Counted from the first letter of the stretch, positions 17,280 to 26,907 are shown. The stretch is 64,000 bases of DNA from Eudoraea adriatica DSM 19308 (GCF_000382125.1 NZ_KB907553.1:1-64000), one strand, 5' to 3'. The notes: generated from the letters alone by a model not told the origin. Program-made: numbers and translations.

Positions 17280-18185
17280 CTAAAAAACTGCCTGCCAGGC
17301 AATCCCCAGGGTGTTATAATCATTCCCGATTGTGGCAGAAACTCCGGTAGTGGCAATCAGCTTTAGGTAATACCTCGGTCTAATAGGGATGGAAAGAGAA
17401 ACGCCCACGCGGTTGTTGCTTTCGGGAACGAACCTGTATCCGTCGTCAATCGCAACCGCCCCACCGAGGCTCTGTCGGGAGGAGACTGCAATCCAGATGC
17501 CACCCTGAAACTCATAGGAGACATGCAGCTGAAAGGTAAAGAGGGGATCCTGAGTGCGAACCTGAGATCCCAGAAACTCTTTGTTGTCGGTAAAAAGCCA
17601 TATTCCGGTATAAGCTTCAAAAGTAAAATTGCCAACCACATGCCATATCCCTATCTGGGGACTGAACACCCATCGGTTGGATCCGAGGTTTATAAGCTTG
17701 TTGGGATCGTATTCACCCAAGGGTATCTGCATGCGAATTGTAACCCCCACGATTGTCTTAGGCTGGAATCCAGCGAATTCTTCCCTGGAAAGGGCAGGGG
17801 CTCCTGAAATAAAATAGGCGTACCGCAGAACGGGGTCCCCTATGCCAAAACGGGAAGTGGTTTGTATTTCTCCCAGCAACTCACCCTCCCAATTACCTGT
17901 CACCAGGGGCACGGCAACGTCAAAACGGCCAGCTTTTCCGAACAGGGCGGTGGAGCGGGAATAGGCAGCACTGAAACCGTGGATATTGGCGTATGCGTTA
18001 TCTATTTGGATGGTTTTGTCGAACAAAACGGCTCCTTCAGAATAGCCATACCCCAGCGTAATGAGATTCAGCCCGGTGGGTGCCGGGGCATATACCCGCG
18101 GCTGTATATCCTGAGCCACAAGGAGTGCAGAAGCCAAGAACACCAGCCCCGACAGTGCAGTCTTGTATGTGAAGAGAGAGTTCAT
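17280..18185 (-). CDS. Phenol-degradation-type outer-membrane protein (MetA-like)
   Basis: A 301-residue beta-barrel protein resembling the putative MetA/phenol-degradation transporter group. The start at 18185 (MNSLFTYK) opens a normal signal peptide ending LLVAQ; an upstream ATG at 18209 would add eight charged residues. The barrel has alternating strands, a late NNRVGVSLSIPIRPRYYLKL, and ends in Phe as outer-membrane proteins do. It sits immediately behind a degraded copy of the mltF start region, which probably acts as its promoter/leader. Substrate unknown; a paralogous type of protein is encoded at 19883-20992. Confidence 0.75.
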   Translation of the reverse strand: MNSLFTYKTALSGLVFLASALLVAQDIQPRVYAPAPTGLNLITLGYGYSEGAVLFDKTIQIDNAYANIHGFSAAYSRSTALFGKAGRFDVAVPLVTGNWEGELLGEIQTTSRFGIGDPVLRYAYFISGAPALSREEFAGFQPKTIVGVTIRMQIPLGEYDPNKLINLGSNRWVFSPQIGIWHVVGNFTFEAYTGIWLFTDNKEFLGSQVRTQDPLFTFQLHVSYEFQGGIWIAVSSRQSLGGAVAIDDGYRFVPESNNRVGVSLSIPIRPRYYLKLIATTGVSATIGNDYNTLGIAWQAVF

Positions 18186-18217
18186 ATTATCTGCTCTTAG
18201 TATTGCCATTCAACCTT

Positions 18218-18330
18218 AAAATCAGTAAAATTTGAACCGGAATATGAACAGTGTTTTACATAGGTCTGTAGTCACTAAGAGTATGGTCAAAAATAAGTAA
18301 TAATTAAACCCCTCTAACTGATATAGATCA
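18218..18330. repeat. 113-bp direct repeat, copy 2 (dead mltF start)
   Basis: Gap-free copy of 17103-17215. The mltF ATG is preserved at 18261-18259 (minus) but codon 2 is TAA, so the copied 14-codon N-terminus cannot be translated from it. It lies 33 bp upstream of the outer-membrane gene start at 18185, so the copied promoter now faces that gene. Confidence 0.85.
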
Positions 18331-18446
18331 TTGACCGAGACAGCCTCTCAAAATACTTTTGTGATCTGAGTAGGACTGAACCCGGGTTATAAAAAATGGG
18401 GGAAGTTCCTATACAGACATAACAATCCTTAAATAAAATCTTTGTG

Positions 18447-19859
18447 ATGAGAAATCTCCAACCCTTCCTTCTATTGCTTCTGGTAAGCCTCCTGACTGTA
18501 ACCTGCAAACAAGACCAAACAAAAGCTACGATCCCCGTGGATGACAATAGCTACGCAATGCTTAGTCCTGAACAAATGGAAGATCTGGTAAAAAGGTCTT
18601 TCCAGAATGTAGCCCTATACAATGTCACTAATAAGTTTGCCCTGGCACAGGGCGGATGGAATACCTTGCAATCCGACACCCAACTAAAAGATCATACGCT
18701 AACCGATATTGCCCGGCCCAACAACGATACTTTCTACACCTCTGCCCTATTGGACCTCAGGGACGATGCAATGATCCTAAAATACCCCGGGTTTGATTCC
18801 AAATATGTTTCTCTGATGATCACCGCGTATGACCATTATGTTAATATTCCGCTCTCTACCGGGAACGGGAACTTTGGGGAAGACGGCGCTATACTGATTT
18901 ATTCAGATCACACAAGAAATTACGATGGTGAAAAAATAGAAGGAATTGATCATTACTTCAAAGCCACCGGAGATTTTGTTTCTGCAGTTTTCAGGGTGAT
19001 GCCGCATGCGAGCGAGCCAGAACGATTTGAAAAGGTTGTATCTCAAATCCAGTCTATTGAACTGCACAGTTTAAATACATATCAAGGGAATGATGTCATC
19101 CCGTTAAGCCCCGTTGAGTTCCCTGACGTGGGAATGACCGACTCTGATATATTTAAAAACAACCTTCTGGAAGTGATGCAGTTTGTTTTCAACCATGTTT
19201 CATGGGATCGCGAAAACCCGCTGGACAAGGCCATACTTGAGATTTACAGGCCCCTGGGAATCGTTCCCGGAGGAACCTATGAGCCAGAAAAAGGGATTAA
19301 GGTCAATGGAGCGGAGCTCAGGGCGATAGCCGAGAGGATCAGGGAGGAAGAAATGAAAAAATCAGTGGATGAAGACTTTCGTAAGAAAGTGCAGTCCAAA
19401 ATGTTCCAGCCAAAAGGCAAAACAGATTTAGAAACCTTGTTAAATGTCTCGATTCTAGGACCGATCGGAATGCCCGAGGCAGAAGCTATTTATCCACAGA
19501 TCAAAACAGCAGATGGCGATCCCATGAATGCGATGAATGATTATGTCATTCGTATGAGCAAGGATGAACTGCCCCCGGCCAGGGCCTTCTGGTCCATCAC
19601 CCTATATGACCTTGAAAATGGATTTTTTATCCCAAATGATCGAAAAAAATATAGTGTGGGAGAAAATGCGGGTATGAGACTTAATGAAGCGGGCGGTATT
19701 GAAATTTATATCGCCAGCGAAAAACCGGAAGGAGTTCCGGAAGAAAACTGGCTGCCTATCGAACGTAAAGATCTGAATCTGAGTCCCACCTTGCGAATTT
19801 ATCAGGCTGACCTCGATGCCATGAAATCCTGGATCGTTCCAGTTGCCCAAAAACTATGA
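18447..19859 (+). CDS. DUF1254/DUF1214 lipoprotein
   Basis: A 470-residue lipoprotein. ATG at 18447 is used; a GTG directly before it is also in frame. The signal has lipobox VTCK, Cys about 20. The DUF1254 part lies about 60-230 (DIARPNNDTFYTSALLDLRDD, YVSLMITAYDHY). The DUF1214 part is C-terminal (about 370-455, PPARAFWSITLYDLENGFFIPNDRKKYSVG). Proteins with this pairing are widespread and have no firmly established biochemical role. It lies 23 bp ahead of an outer-membrane SphA-type gene, so the two are probably one operon with a shared export or uptake function. Confidence 0.85.
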   Translation: MRNLQPFLLLLLVSLLTVTCKQDQTKATIPVDDNSYAMLSPEQMEDLVKRSFQNVALYNVTNKFALAQGGWNTLQSDTQLKDHTLTDIARPNNDTFYTSALLDLRDDAMILKYPGFDSKYVSLMITAYDHYVNIPLSTGNGNFGEDGAILIYSDHTRNYDGEKIEGIDHYFKATGDFVSAVFRVMPHASEPERFEKVVSQIQSIELHSLNTYQGNDVIPLSPVEFPDVGMTDSDIFKNNLLEVMQFVFNHVSWDRENPLDKAILEIYRPLGIVPGGTYEPEKGIKVNGAELRAIAERIREEEMKKSVDEDFRKKVQSKMFQPKGKTDLETLLNVSILGPIGMPEAEAIYPQIKTADGDPMNAMNDYVIRMSKDELPPARAFWSITLYDLENGFFIPNDRKKYSVGENAGMRLNEAGGIEIYIASEKPEGVPEENWLPIERKDLNLSPTLRIYQADLDAMKSWIVPVAQKL

Positions 19860-19882
19860 AAACAGAAAGATAAAAGAACACT

Positions 19883-20992
19883 ATGTTCCTCAAAAGAATT
19901 TTATTTAAAAAAGATAAAAAGTCAATTCCGGCACGAACCGCAACACTAAGCGCACAATGGATGGGCATTATCACACATGGTTTTTGCCAGGGCTTTTACT
20001 GGCGGCTAATGATTGGGTTATTGTTGCTGTCTTATGAAGGATCTGGACAGGTTGTTTCTCCTATTCAGGGAGGGCACTATTCCCCCGTAGTGAAAAACGT
20101 CCGGGATATGGCAGCACCTCCATCCGGCCTGTTCGTGTTATGGTATAATGGCTTTTTTAATAGCGATACCTATGTTGATCGAAACGGAAATAAATTCAAC
20201 AGTGTTGATCTTAGTAGCATAGATCCTTTGCTGCCTGATATTTCGGTTGGTATTGATTTGGGAGGGTACACTTCAGTGCCGGCCTTATTCTGGGCTTCCA
20301 ACTTCAAGTTGCTTGGTGGAGCCAAATACATGGCAGGTATATCACCCAATTATATTTCTGCAGATGTTTCAATTATCACAGAGCGTGGAGGCATTGTGAT
20401 CGACACTACTTATACCAATTTGATCAAGGGTAAAAACTCTGGGTTCAGTGATCTTTATGTTGCACCTTTAGGGCTCTCCTGGGAGATGAAACATGCGGAT
20501 CTCACCTTCTTGTATGGGTTCTACGCTCCTACCGGCAAATACGAAACGGGATCGAGCGAAGTGGTTGGACTTGGATTCTGGACACACGCTTTTCAGGGAT
20601 ACGGATACTATTACCCTATGACCGACCGGTCGACTGCCATTATGATAGGTCTTACCTATGAAGCAAATGGCAAGATAAAGGATGCGGATGTGAGACCTGG
20701 CAATCGCTTTTCATTGGAATGGGGTTTAAGCCAATTCTTAAGCCCAAGGCTTGAACTGGCGGTACAAGGCGGTCACAACTGGCAGGTAAGCGACGATAAG
20801 GGCAGCGAAGTATACTGGCCGGTCAACTACCGGGACAGGAAAAGCACCATTGGGATAAGTGCCTCCTATTGGGTTTGGAAAGACAGATTGATGATCTCAC
20901 CAAAATACGCTTTCGATTTCGGAGCCCGCCAGCGATTCCTGAACAATACCTGGCTGGTTAATATAGTCTTTGTGACAGGCGTATTAAATTGA
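19883..20992 (+). CDS. SphA/MetA-type outer-membrane transporter
   Basis: A 369-residue outer-membrane barrel protein. The signal-like stretch (MIGLLLLSYEGSGQ) begins near residue 43, so the true start could be downstream of the ATG at 19883 (for example Met31 or Met43). The family block PIQGGHYSPVVKNVRDMAAPPSGLF follows the signal. Further strands (GLGFWTHAFQGYGYYYP, GNRFSLEWGLSQFL, SKPRYAFDFG-like) are typical of this group, placed with putative phenol or hydrophobic-compound transporters. It sits 23 bp after the DUF1254 lipoprotein gene, the same pairing that occurs in other genomes. Substrate unknown. Confidence 0.78.
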   Translation: MFLKRILFKKDKKSIPARTATLSAQWMGIITHGFCQGFYWRLMIGLLLLSYEGSGQVVSPIQGGHYSPVVKNVRDMAAPPSGLFVLWYNGFFNSDTYVDRNGNKFNSVDLSSIDPLLPDISVGIDLGGYTSVPALFWASNFKLLGGAKYMAGISPNYISADVSIITERGGIVIDTTYTNLIKGKNSGFSDLYVAPLGLSWEMKHADLTFLYGFYAPTGKYETGSSEVVGLGFWTHAFQGYGYYYPMTDRSTAIMIGLTYEANGKIKDADVRPGNRFSLEWGLSQFLSPRLELAVQGGHNWQVSDDKGSEVYWPVNYRDRKSTIGISASYWVWKDRLMISPKYAFDFGARQRFLNNTWLVNIVFVTGVLN

Positions 20993-21229
20993 GTATAATA
21001 TATGTCACATAAATCACTAAAGTCAGGGAACTAAAATGCAGGATCAGAATGATATAGAATTACTATAGAACCTCTAAGATTCCTTGTTAATTTTTTTTAC
21101 AGGAAAGCTCCCTCTTTACTTGAGTTGGTAGAATTTGAAAATCATGGTTGATTTATTAGTTTTCTTATTGGATCAAATTCGGATTTTCTAAAACCGGGTA
21201 TCAAAAAACTACAAACATCAAATTCTGGT

Positions 21230-22756
21230 CTATTGCGCCTGAACCAAAATCACCGAGTGTGCCGGAACTTCAATCTCTAAGATTTCATTCTTTATTTTTC
21301 CAATCTTAAAATCGGAAATAAAAACTTTTTCTGTTTTGCCAAAGTCATTATAATCTGTAATTTCTTTACCGGTGATTATTTTGCCGGCGGCGGCTTTAAA
21401 ATCCTTTCCGAGCTGAAGGTTTACAGCAATTGCCTTTTTAGGGTTTGCATTGGTCAGGGTAATACTGGTTATACCGTTTTTCTCTGAAGCCGAGGCCGTC
21501 AGCGCCGGAATATAATCCCCATTGTATTCGTAATTTTCGGTTTCAAAATCTATTGGTATAAGATTGGCATCCTGGTGTACATTGTACATATTAAAAACAT
21601 GGTAGGTAGGGGTTTTAACCATTTCAGGGCCATTGGTCAGAATAACCGATTGCAATACGTTTACAATCTGTGCAATATTCGCCATGCTGATACGGTCGGC
21701 GTTATTGTTGAAAATATTCAGGTTGATGCCCGCAACCAATGCATCACGCATTGTGTTTTGCTGTTGCAGAAACCCGTCCTTAGTGCCAGGCAATTTATCA
21801 TACCACGTACCCCATTCATCAACGATCAGCTTTATTTTTCCTTCGGGGTCGTATTTGTCCATTACTGCCAGATGTTGTTCAATGTAATTTTTAATTTTCA
21901 TGGTATTACGAATGGTTGCAAACCACATATCTTCCCCAAAATCTGTTGAGGAGCCTTTCTTATCCCATTCCCCTGTCGGCAGCGTATAGTAATGCAATGA
22001 AACCCCTTGCGCGAGGTGATTTTTGCCCTTCAATCCTTCGAGAATTGTTTCGGTCCAATTTGTATCGCCCCCGGAAGGGCCACAAATTACTTTTTGAAAA
22101 TCCTCGCCCCGAATATAAGATGCGTAATTTCTATAAATATTGGCGTAATAGTCCGGCGCCATATCACCACCACAGCCCCAATTTTCGTTGCCGACACCCC
22201 AGTATTTGACATCCCAGGGTTCTTCACGGCCGTTTTCCTTGCGGAGATCAGTCATCGGGCTTTTATTGCTTGACGTAACATATTCTACCCAATCAACAGC
22301 TTCCTGGACTGTTCCCGTGCCCACATTGATACTCAAATAAGGTTCTGTGCCTATTAACTCACAAAAATTCAAAAATTCATGGGTGCCAAAACTGTTATCC
22401 TCAGTTACACCTCCCCAGAACACATTAACTATAGCGGGGCGGTCTTCCTTGGGGCCTATACCATCTTTCCAGTGGTAGGTATCTGCAAAACAACCTCCCG
22501 GCCACCTCAGCACAGGGACTTTTAATTCTTTGAAAGCTTCCACCACATCCTTTCTAAAACCATCGATATTCGGAATATCCGAATCTTCGCCCACATAAAT
22601 GCCTTCATATATGCAAGTCCCCAGATGCTCGGAAAAATGACCGTAGATTTCTTTGTTGATCTTTATGTTGGTGTTGCCCGGTTTCAGTTCGAGTCTGTTT
22701 TGGGCGAAAAGGTTGGTTATCAAAAAGAGGCTGGCAAGTAAAATTCCTTTTTTCAT
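21230..22756 (-). CDS. Alpha-L-arabinofuranosidase, GH51
   Basis: A 508-residue secreted glycosidase that releases terminal L-arabinofuranose from arabinan or arabinoxylan. The signal peptide is residues 1-19 (ITNLFAQ). The TIM barrel carries the GH51 signatures: GHFSEHLGTCIYEGI (39-53), VLRWPGGCFADTYHW (82-96), acid/base Glu191 in GVGNENWGCGG, and nucleophile Glu313 in VDEWGTWYDK. A beta-sandwich follows to the C-terminus. The export signal suggests a periplasmic enzyme. No arabinose transporter or second glycosidase adjoins it, so it is not part of a full polysaccharide utilisation locus in this window. Confidence 0.93.
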   Translation of the reverse strand: MKKGILLASLFLITNLFAQNRLELKPGNTNIKINKEIYGHFSEHLGTCIYEGIYVGEDSDIPNIDGFRKDVVEAFKELKVPVLRWPGGCFADTYHWKDGIGPKEDRPAIVNVFWGGVTEDNSFGTHEFLNFCELIGTEPYLSINVGTGTVQEAVDWVEYVTSSNKSPMTDLRKENGREEPWDVKYWGVGNENWGCGGDMAPDYYANIYRNYASYIRGEDFQKVICGPSGGDTNWTETILEGLKGKNHLAQGVSLHYYTLPTGEWDKKGSSTDFGEDMWFATIRNTMKIKNYIEQHLAVMDKYDPEGKIKLIVDEWGTWYDKLPGTKDGFLQQQNTMRDALVAGINLNIFNNNADRISMANIAQIVNVLQSVILTNGPEMVKTPTYHVFNMYNVHQDANLIPIDFETENYEYNGDYIPALTASASEKNGITSITLTNANPKKAIAVNLQLGKDFKAAAGKIITGKEITDYNDFGKTEKVFISDFKIGKIKNEILEIEVPAHSVILVQAQ

Positions 22757-22960
22757 TTTTATGGTTTTAGATATGTTTAGTCGGTTTTTTAAGTATCAAT
22801 ATTCCAAATATCACAAATGGAATTTCGTCAATGGGGTATTTACAGGTACAATGTAAATAATATTTCAAACTTTGCTTGCAGGAAGCAAGGTAAATGTGCT
22901 TTTGAAATAGGATTTGGCATTGCTATTAATAGAGTCCCGCTCTTTTAGTCCTTTACCCTC

Positions 22961-23021
22961 TTGGGTTTCCTCCTTCTTCCACCAAAGCGGACTGCGGCGG
23001 ATAAACTTCTCGTCAACTTTT
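22961..23021. repeat. About 61-bp dispersed repeat, copy 1
   Basis: The sequence from TTGGGTTTCCTCC through GCGGCGGATAAACTTCTCG to AACTTTT recurs at 26927-26988 with few changes. The two copies bracket the 4-kb segment carrying the cyclase-FGE-hydrolase fusion gene. The small gene at 23013-23204 ends inside this copy. Confidence 0.7.
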
Positions 23022-23204
23022 TAGGTCCCCGATGTGTATACTATATTTGTTATTATTTCTAATTTTCTCTAATGCTTTTTTTGTTGATTCCCAATATTTC
23101 AATTCACGCTTATTAGGATCAATATGTTCGTATTCCCAAATTAGTTCATCACAAAAATGTAAGGCACCATTCATGGAATCATCCAAGAAATGAAACTGAC
23201 CCAT
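23013..23204 (-). CDS. Small hypothetical protein (63 aa)
   Basis: Sixty-three residues, acidic-aromatic (GALHFCDELIWEYEHIDPN, then ELKYWESTKKALEKIRNNNK), soluble, no signal or known motif. The composition looks like real protein rather than a shadow frame. The stop codon lies at the edge of a dispersed repeat, so it could be the remnant of a longer gene cut by repeat insertion. Not recognised. Confidence 0.4.
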   Translation of the reverse strand: MGQFHFLDDSMNGALHFCDELIWEYEHIDPNKRELKYWESTKKALEKIRNNNKYSIHIGDLKS

Positions 23205-23377
23205 TAACTATTCCGCAGCATCCTTGTATGATGTTATATTATTAGTAAAACCAAATATTGGTTGATATAAGTCATTTTGCCTAACCTTAAGTATAAGGTG
23301 AGTCTTAATGCGCTTTATAAATTGTTGGGCGGTCGTGCTCAACCTGTTTGTAATTTATTTTCATTCAAGGTGAAAGA

Positions 23378-25975
23378 TTACTTTACCGGCCCAAGATATT
23401 GATCAAACCATAGCAATGTTTCTTTTACAAAATCTGTACGGGGTACCAGATGACCTGATTCGTATACAATTCGTTTCTTATCCCTGGCAGGTGTACCCAA
23501 CAGATCGTACATAGGTTTTTGAGACGTTTCCAAGGGGAAAAACATATCATGTTTACCGTTTAACATGAGGATGGGCTGTGTAACTCTTGGCAAGTAATTA
23601 AGCTGATCCACCTCAGGCAGTGCCCTGTTCATTTGTATACCTCCAACATTTAATACAATAGCTTTTATTCGTTTTTCTATTGCAGGAATTATGCCTCCCA
23701 TAAACCCTCCCCAGCTAAAGCCGAGATAGCCAATCTTATCAGCCTGTATGTCGGAACGGCTTTCCAGAAAATCGATGGTTCTGCCAAATTCCTTCCCCCA
23801 CATTACTACATGGTCCTTATAAAAAACTGTTTCATTCTGCAGATCAGAATTCAGATCATCATGTCTTTCATGCGTTCCTTTATAAATAGGTATAACCAGC
23901 GCCCGACCACTTTTTAAAATAAAATCAATAAAATCCATAACTCTAGTTTGGATAAATTGTTTTGAATGAATGGCACCTGAACCTGGAAAAAAAATGACAG
24001 CCTGATAAGGCGGTTTGGTATCTTTAGGTAAATATACCCATACCTGCATTCTTTCATTATTATAACCGGCATCAAAAGTAATTTTTTCTGCTTTCCAGGA
24101 ATCACTATCAATATTTTCTTCCTCTTTTGGCTCAAGCGGTTTCTTATCATAAACAAACTGGTTAAGATATGATCCAAAAGTTTTGTCATCTACCGGTCTT
24201 TCCTTACGATAATCTCGAAATAATGGTGATACTGATACTGTGAGTTGAGTTATAGTGGTATCACCCGGGAGTGCTTTTATACATCGAAAACCATTGGTAG
24301 TACTTCTGTCCATGGCGGACTGTGTATAACTGTCATTGAAAGCATAAGTTGGATCATTCCAACCGCCTCCCAATATGTACCGTAACCCTTTTTGATTGCT
24401 TTCGTTGAAACACCATTCTCTGGCATTGCCGGCTAAATCATAAACGCCAAAAAAACTGTACCCCTTCATGCTACCTACCGGTACAGTGGACTTGCCATTG
24501 TAATTACTCAACGGAACAATAAATTCAGTCCTTGCTGTTTGGGCTACAATGCTCCAGTGAAAAACGGTAGGGAGTTGTTTGTTTGCATAAGCTGCATAAG
24601 CAGCTGCTTCATACCATGAAATACCAGTCACTGGATGATTTTCCATCCCATCAGGATAAGTCCCTGCCTCCCAGTTTGCCGGGCCCCGTCTTCCCGTTTT
24701 ATCAACAAATTTTTCAATGGCATTTGCCGAGGATATTTCTCGGCCGTCAGAGTAGAATGGATACTGCCATAGTGAGTCATTTGTATAACCACCGGCATCT
24801 ATAAATTCTTTGAAATGTTGATTGGTTACTTCGTGCCGGTCGATTAAAAATTCAGCAACTCTCTTTCCTCCCTCCTGTTCCAGGCCCACTATATGCATTC
24901 TAGCTGTTTTTGCAGGAATTCTGATCATGTTTTCTGGCAGACTGCCCAAGGCATCCAGTTTAAGTGTGTCAAGAACCTGTCCTCCGAATCCCGCATATTC
25001 AATAGTCTGGTAGCCTTCTTTCCTTATTTCCATCCTCAGATAGCCTCGAGGAAATCTGACGTCTTTTATTGGCGTAGTGCCTGCTGATCTCCATGTTGCA
25101 TCCGGTGTATGATAATCCTTCCAAAAAACTTCAGCACCTTCAGGATCAGTTTCCATTGAAACATTAAAGGCAATGGCTGGCCATAATTTAATTAATACGG
25201 AATCATTCGGAACATATTTTTCTGCTTCTAGTCCCAGGTCATATGCTTCTGTTGGTGGCCTGAAATTTTCGTCAACCAACTTTTGAATGGCCGGCAACAA
25301 CTTATTTCGAGCATTTTGCCTTTTAATTATTGGAGGGATAACCAGATAACCAAGTATGCTGATTATAGCCGCGATTATAATAAACCTACTCACCAATGTT
25401 CTTTTTTTGAACGATATCTTATCGCTAACATACTTAATGCCTTTACCTTCCAGTTTTTTGTTGATGGGCACCTCGAGTCCGGGATTGCTAATGGAAAATA
25501 TTTCCATTGGTTCACTGACATTCTTTAATAAATATTTCCCCAGAGAAACGGATTGAATATCCTTTTGATTTTTAATGTCGTCATAAACTTTTGCCGAGAT
25601 AAAAATACTTCCTGGGATGGCCAATGATTCAAGCCTGGAAGCGATGTTGACACCGTCACCATATACATCCCCATCTTCAAAAACGACATCCGCCTGATGT
25701 ACGCCGATTCGTAAAGGAACTATTGGGTCTTGTTGCATATGCAATTGAACTGCAGTCGCCACCCTGATTGACTCTATTGCACTGCTAAAGCTGCAAAGGG
25801 CGCCGTCACCACTAAATTTTACAATTTTTCCTCCATGAAGCGCTAACTCTGATTCTAATTTACTTTTGAGTTTGTTCCGCAGAATCAATGCCAATTTTTC
25901 ATCATTCTGCATCATAGCAGTATACCCAACTATGTCGGCGAACATGATAGCAGCTAACTGGCGGGATTGACTCAT
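23378..25975 (-). CDS. Adenylyl cyclase-FGE/SUMF1-alpha/beta hydrolase fusion
   Basis: An 865-residue three-enzyme fusion. Residues 1-165 are a class III nucleotide cyclase with the metal Asp in FADIVGYTAM (Asp13 region), KFSGDGALCSF, and DGDVYGDGVNIASRLE, where the second Asp and the transition-state Asn/Arg are kept, so it looks active. A transmembrane helix follows (about 198-216). Next come a PEGA-like beta segment (about 270-335) and a formylglycine-generating/SUMF1-type domain (about 345-575; IDRHEVTNQHFKEF, HPVTGISWYEAAAYA, GLRYILGGGWND, GFRCIKAL). The C-terminal part (about 630-865) is an alpha/beta hydrolase with nucleophile Ser in GFSWGGF, Asp in GKHDMFFP and His in ESGHLVP. Cyclase in, enzymatic domains out is the expected topology. 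Monocistronic. Confidence 0.85.
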   Translation of the reverse strand: MSQSRQLAAIMFADIVGYTAMMQNDEKLALILRNKLKSKLESELALHGGKIVKFSGDGALCSFSSAIESIRVATAVQLHMQQDPIVPLRIGVHQADVVFEDGDVYGDGVNIASRLESLAIPGSIFISAKVYDDIKNQKDIQSVSLGKYLLKNVSEPMEIFSISNPGLEVPINKKLEGKGIKYVSDKISFKKRTLVSRFIIIAAIISILGYLVIPPIIKRQNARNKLLPAIQKLVDENFRPPTEAYDLGLEAEKYVPNDSVLIKLWPAIAFNVSMETDPEGAEVFWKDYHTPDATWRSAGTTPIKDVRFPRGYLRMEIRKEGYQTIEYAGFGGQVLDTLKLDALGSLPENMIRIPAKTARMHIVGLEQEGGKRVAEFLIDRHEVTNQHFKEFIDAGGYTNDSLWQYPFYSDGREISSANAIEKFVDKTGRRGPANWEAGTYPDGMENHPVTGISWYEAAAYAAYANKQLPTVFHWSIVAQTARTEFIVPLSNYNGKSTVPVGSMKGYSFFGVYDLAGNAREWCFNESNQKGLRYILGGGWNDPTYAFNDSYTQSAMDRSTTNGFRCIKALPGDTTITQLTVSVSPLFRDYRKERPVDDKTFGSYLNQFVYDKKPLEPKEEENIDSDSWKAEKITFDAGYNNERMQVWVYLPKDTKPPYQAVIFFPGSGAIHSKQFIQTRVMDFIDFILKSGRALVIPIYKGTHERHDDLNSDLQNETVFYKDHVVMWGKEFGRTIDFLESRSDIQADKIGYLGFSWGGFMGGIIPAIEKRIKAIVLNVGGIQMNRALPEVDQLNYLPRVTQPILMLNGKHDMFFPLETSQKPMYDLLGTPARDKKRIVYESGHLVPRTDFVKETLLWFDQYLGPVK

Positions 25976-26110
25976 TCGACTTTCTGAATTATGAATTTAG
26001 GTTACTATGAATAACCCAAAATGGCAATAATATTTGTCAGTTAAATTAAAAGGTTGGTTGTTCTTACTAAGGTAAGGAATTATCTGTTAAAGTGTTAGTG
26101 CGGTTGACTT

Positions 26111-26221
26111 AACCAATAAACATTCAAATCACGTTAGTATGCTTAAAAATTGTTTTGGTAGATTTCATAACAATGGGTAACACAGGTCTAGAAAATTGAA
26201 ATCACGTTAAATGTTCATTTT
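26111..26221. repeat. Dispersed repeat R1, copy 1 (outside the element)
   Basis: The core TGG-TTACACAGGT-type block plus AATCACGTTAAATGTTCATTTT is shared with copies at 29361-29416, 32446-32548 and 37771-37834. This copy and the 32446 copy also share the leader CCAATAAACATTCAAATCAC. It lies in the 376-bp gene-less gap 25976-26351, where I see nothing else. It is outside the tRNA-Asn element, whose left end is at 27062. Confidence 0.75.
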
Positions 26222-26351
26222 ACGTAAATATGCATCAAAAAGAGGAAAAAATAGGTGTGGTTGTAAACGTGGTCGTAAACATAAGGCGCAAAAAAAGGAG
26301 CTACATTTTTGTAACTTCATAATAATCAACACTCCCCCTAATATTGTGATA

Positions 26352-26816
26352 TTATTGTTTATAATTTCCAGCAATGGCAATTTGCTCCTCAACATAACCT
26401 ACGAAATCTGGGTTAAATTCCTTTTGTGCCTTTTTCCAATATTCTGGAAACCATTCAGTATTAGAAAACATTCGAACAATAAGACCATAGGATATAGCCA
26501 TATTTTCTTCTAATAATCCTTCTTTGTTCAAAATGTGTTGAAGCTCGTATAATCTAAAAAAAGATTGGTAAAAAGCGTATCTTTTAGCCATATCTTGACT
26601 TTCAAATTTTCTCATTTCAGTCCAGATTTCAGCCAAATTATCATTGGAAGCAAATTCCATAATTACTTGACGAGAGGCCAAATACAAATCTTTAGTTATT
26701 TCTGCTTTTGCTACTTTATTACTCTGATTAATTTGTATAGACAAATATATTAGCGATGCGATAACACCAACTGCACCAATAATTTCAACAATAAGACTAA
26801 TTGTACTTTTTTTCAT
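26352..26816 (-). CDS. Small membrane-anchored protein, unknown function
   Basis: A 154-residue protein with one N-terminal membrane helix (about 6-27, ISLIVEIIGAVGVIASLIYL) followed by IQINQSNKVAKAE and a helical, aromatic-rich domain (YAFYQSFFRLYELQHILNKEGLL, EWFPEYWKKAQKEF). This layout, membrane anchor plus helical bundle, is common among uncharacterised proteobacterial and Bacteroidota proteins, and I do not recognise a functional family. Single gene between two dispersed repeats, just left of the tRNA-Asn insertion. Confidence 0.68.
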   Translation of the reverse strand: MKKSTISLIVEIIGAVGVIASLIYLSIQINQSNKVAKAEITKDLYLASRQVIMEFASNDNLAEIWTEMRKFESQDMAKRYAFYQSFFRLYELQHILNKEGLLEENMAISYGLIVRMFSNTEWFPEYWKKAQKEFNPDFVGYVEEQIAIAGNYKQ

Positions 26817-26879
26817 AATACCAGTTATTAAAATTTTATAAAAAGATACAAATTATATAGCCGACCTTTCTCACATAAA

Positions 26880-26907
26880 AAAACCACCTAATTTCTTAGA
26901 TGGTTTT
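26880..26907. terminator. Hairpin terminator candidate
   Basis: Arms AAAACCA/TGGTTTT plus CTAA/TTAG around a TTTC loop, with an A-run on the left and a T-run on the right, so it could act in either direction. It lies upstream of the small membrane-protein gene and beyond the stranded tRNA-Asn terminator. Confidence 0.55.

Noticed and set aside
26211-26513. 100-residue plus-strand reading frame
   Set aside because: Starts inside repeat R1 and overlaps the better supported membrane-protein gene on the other strand; basic, low-complexity start.
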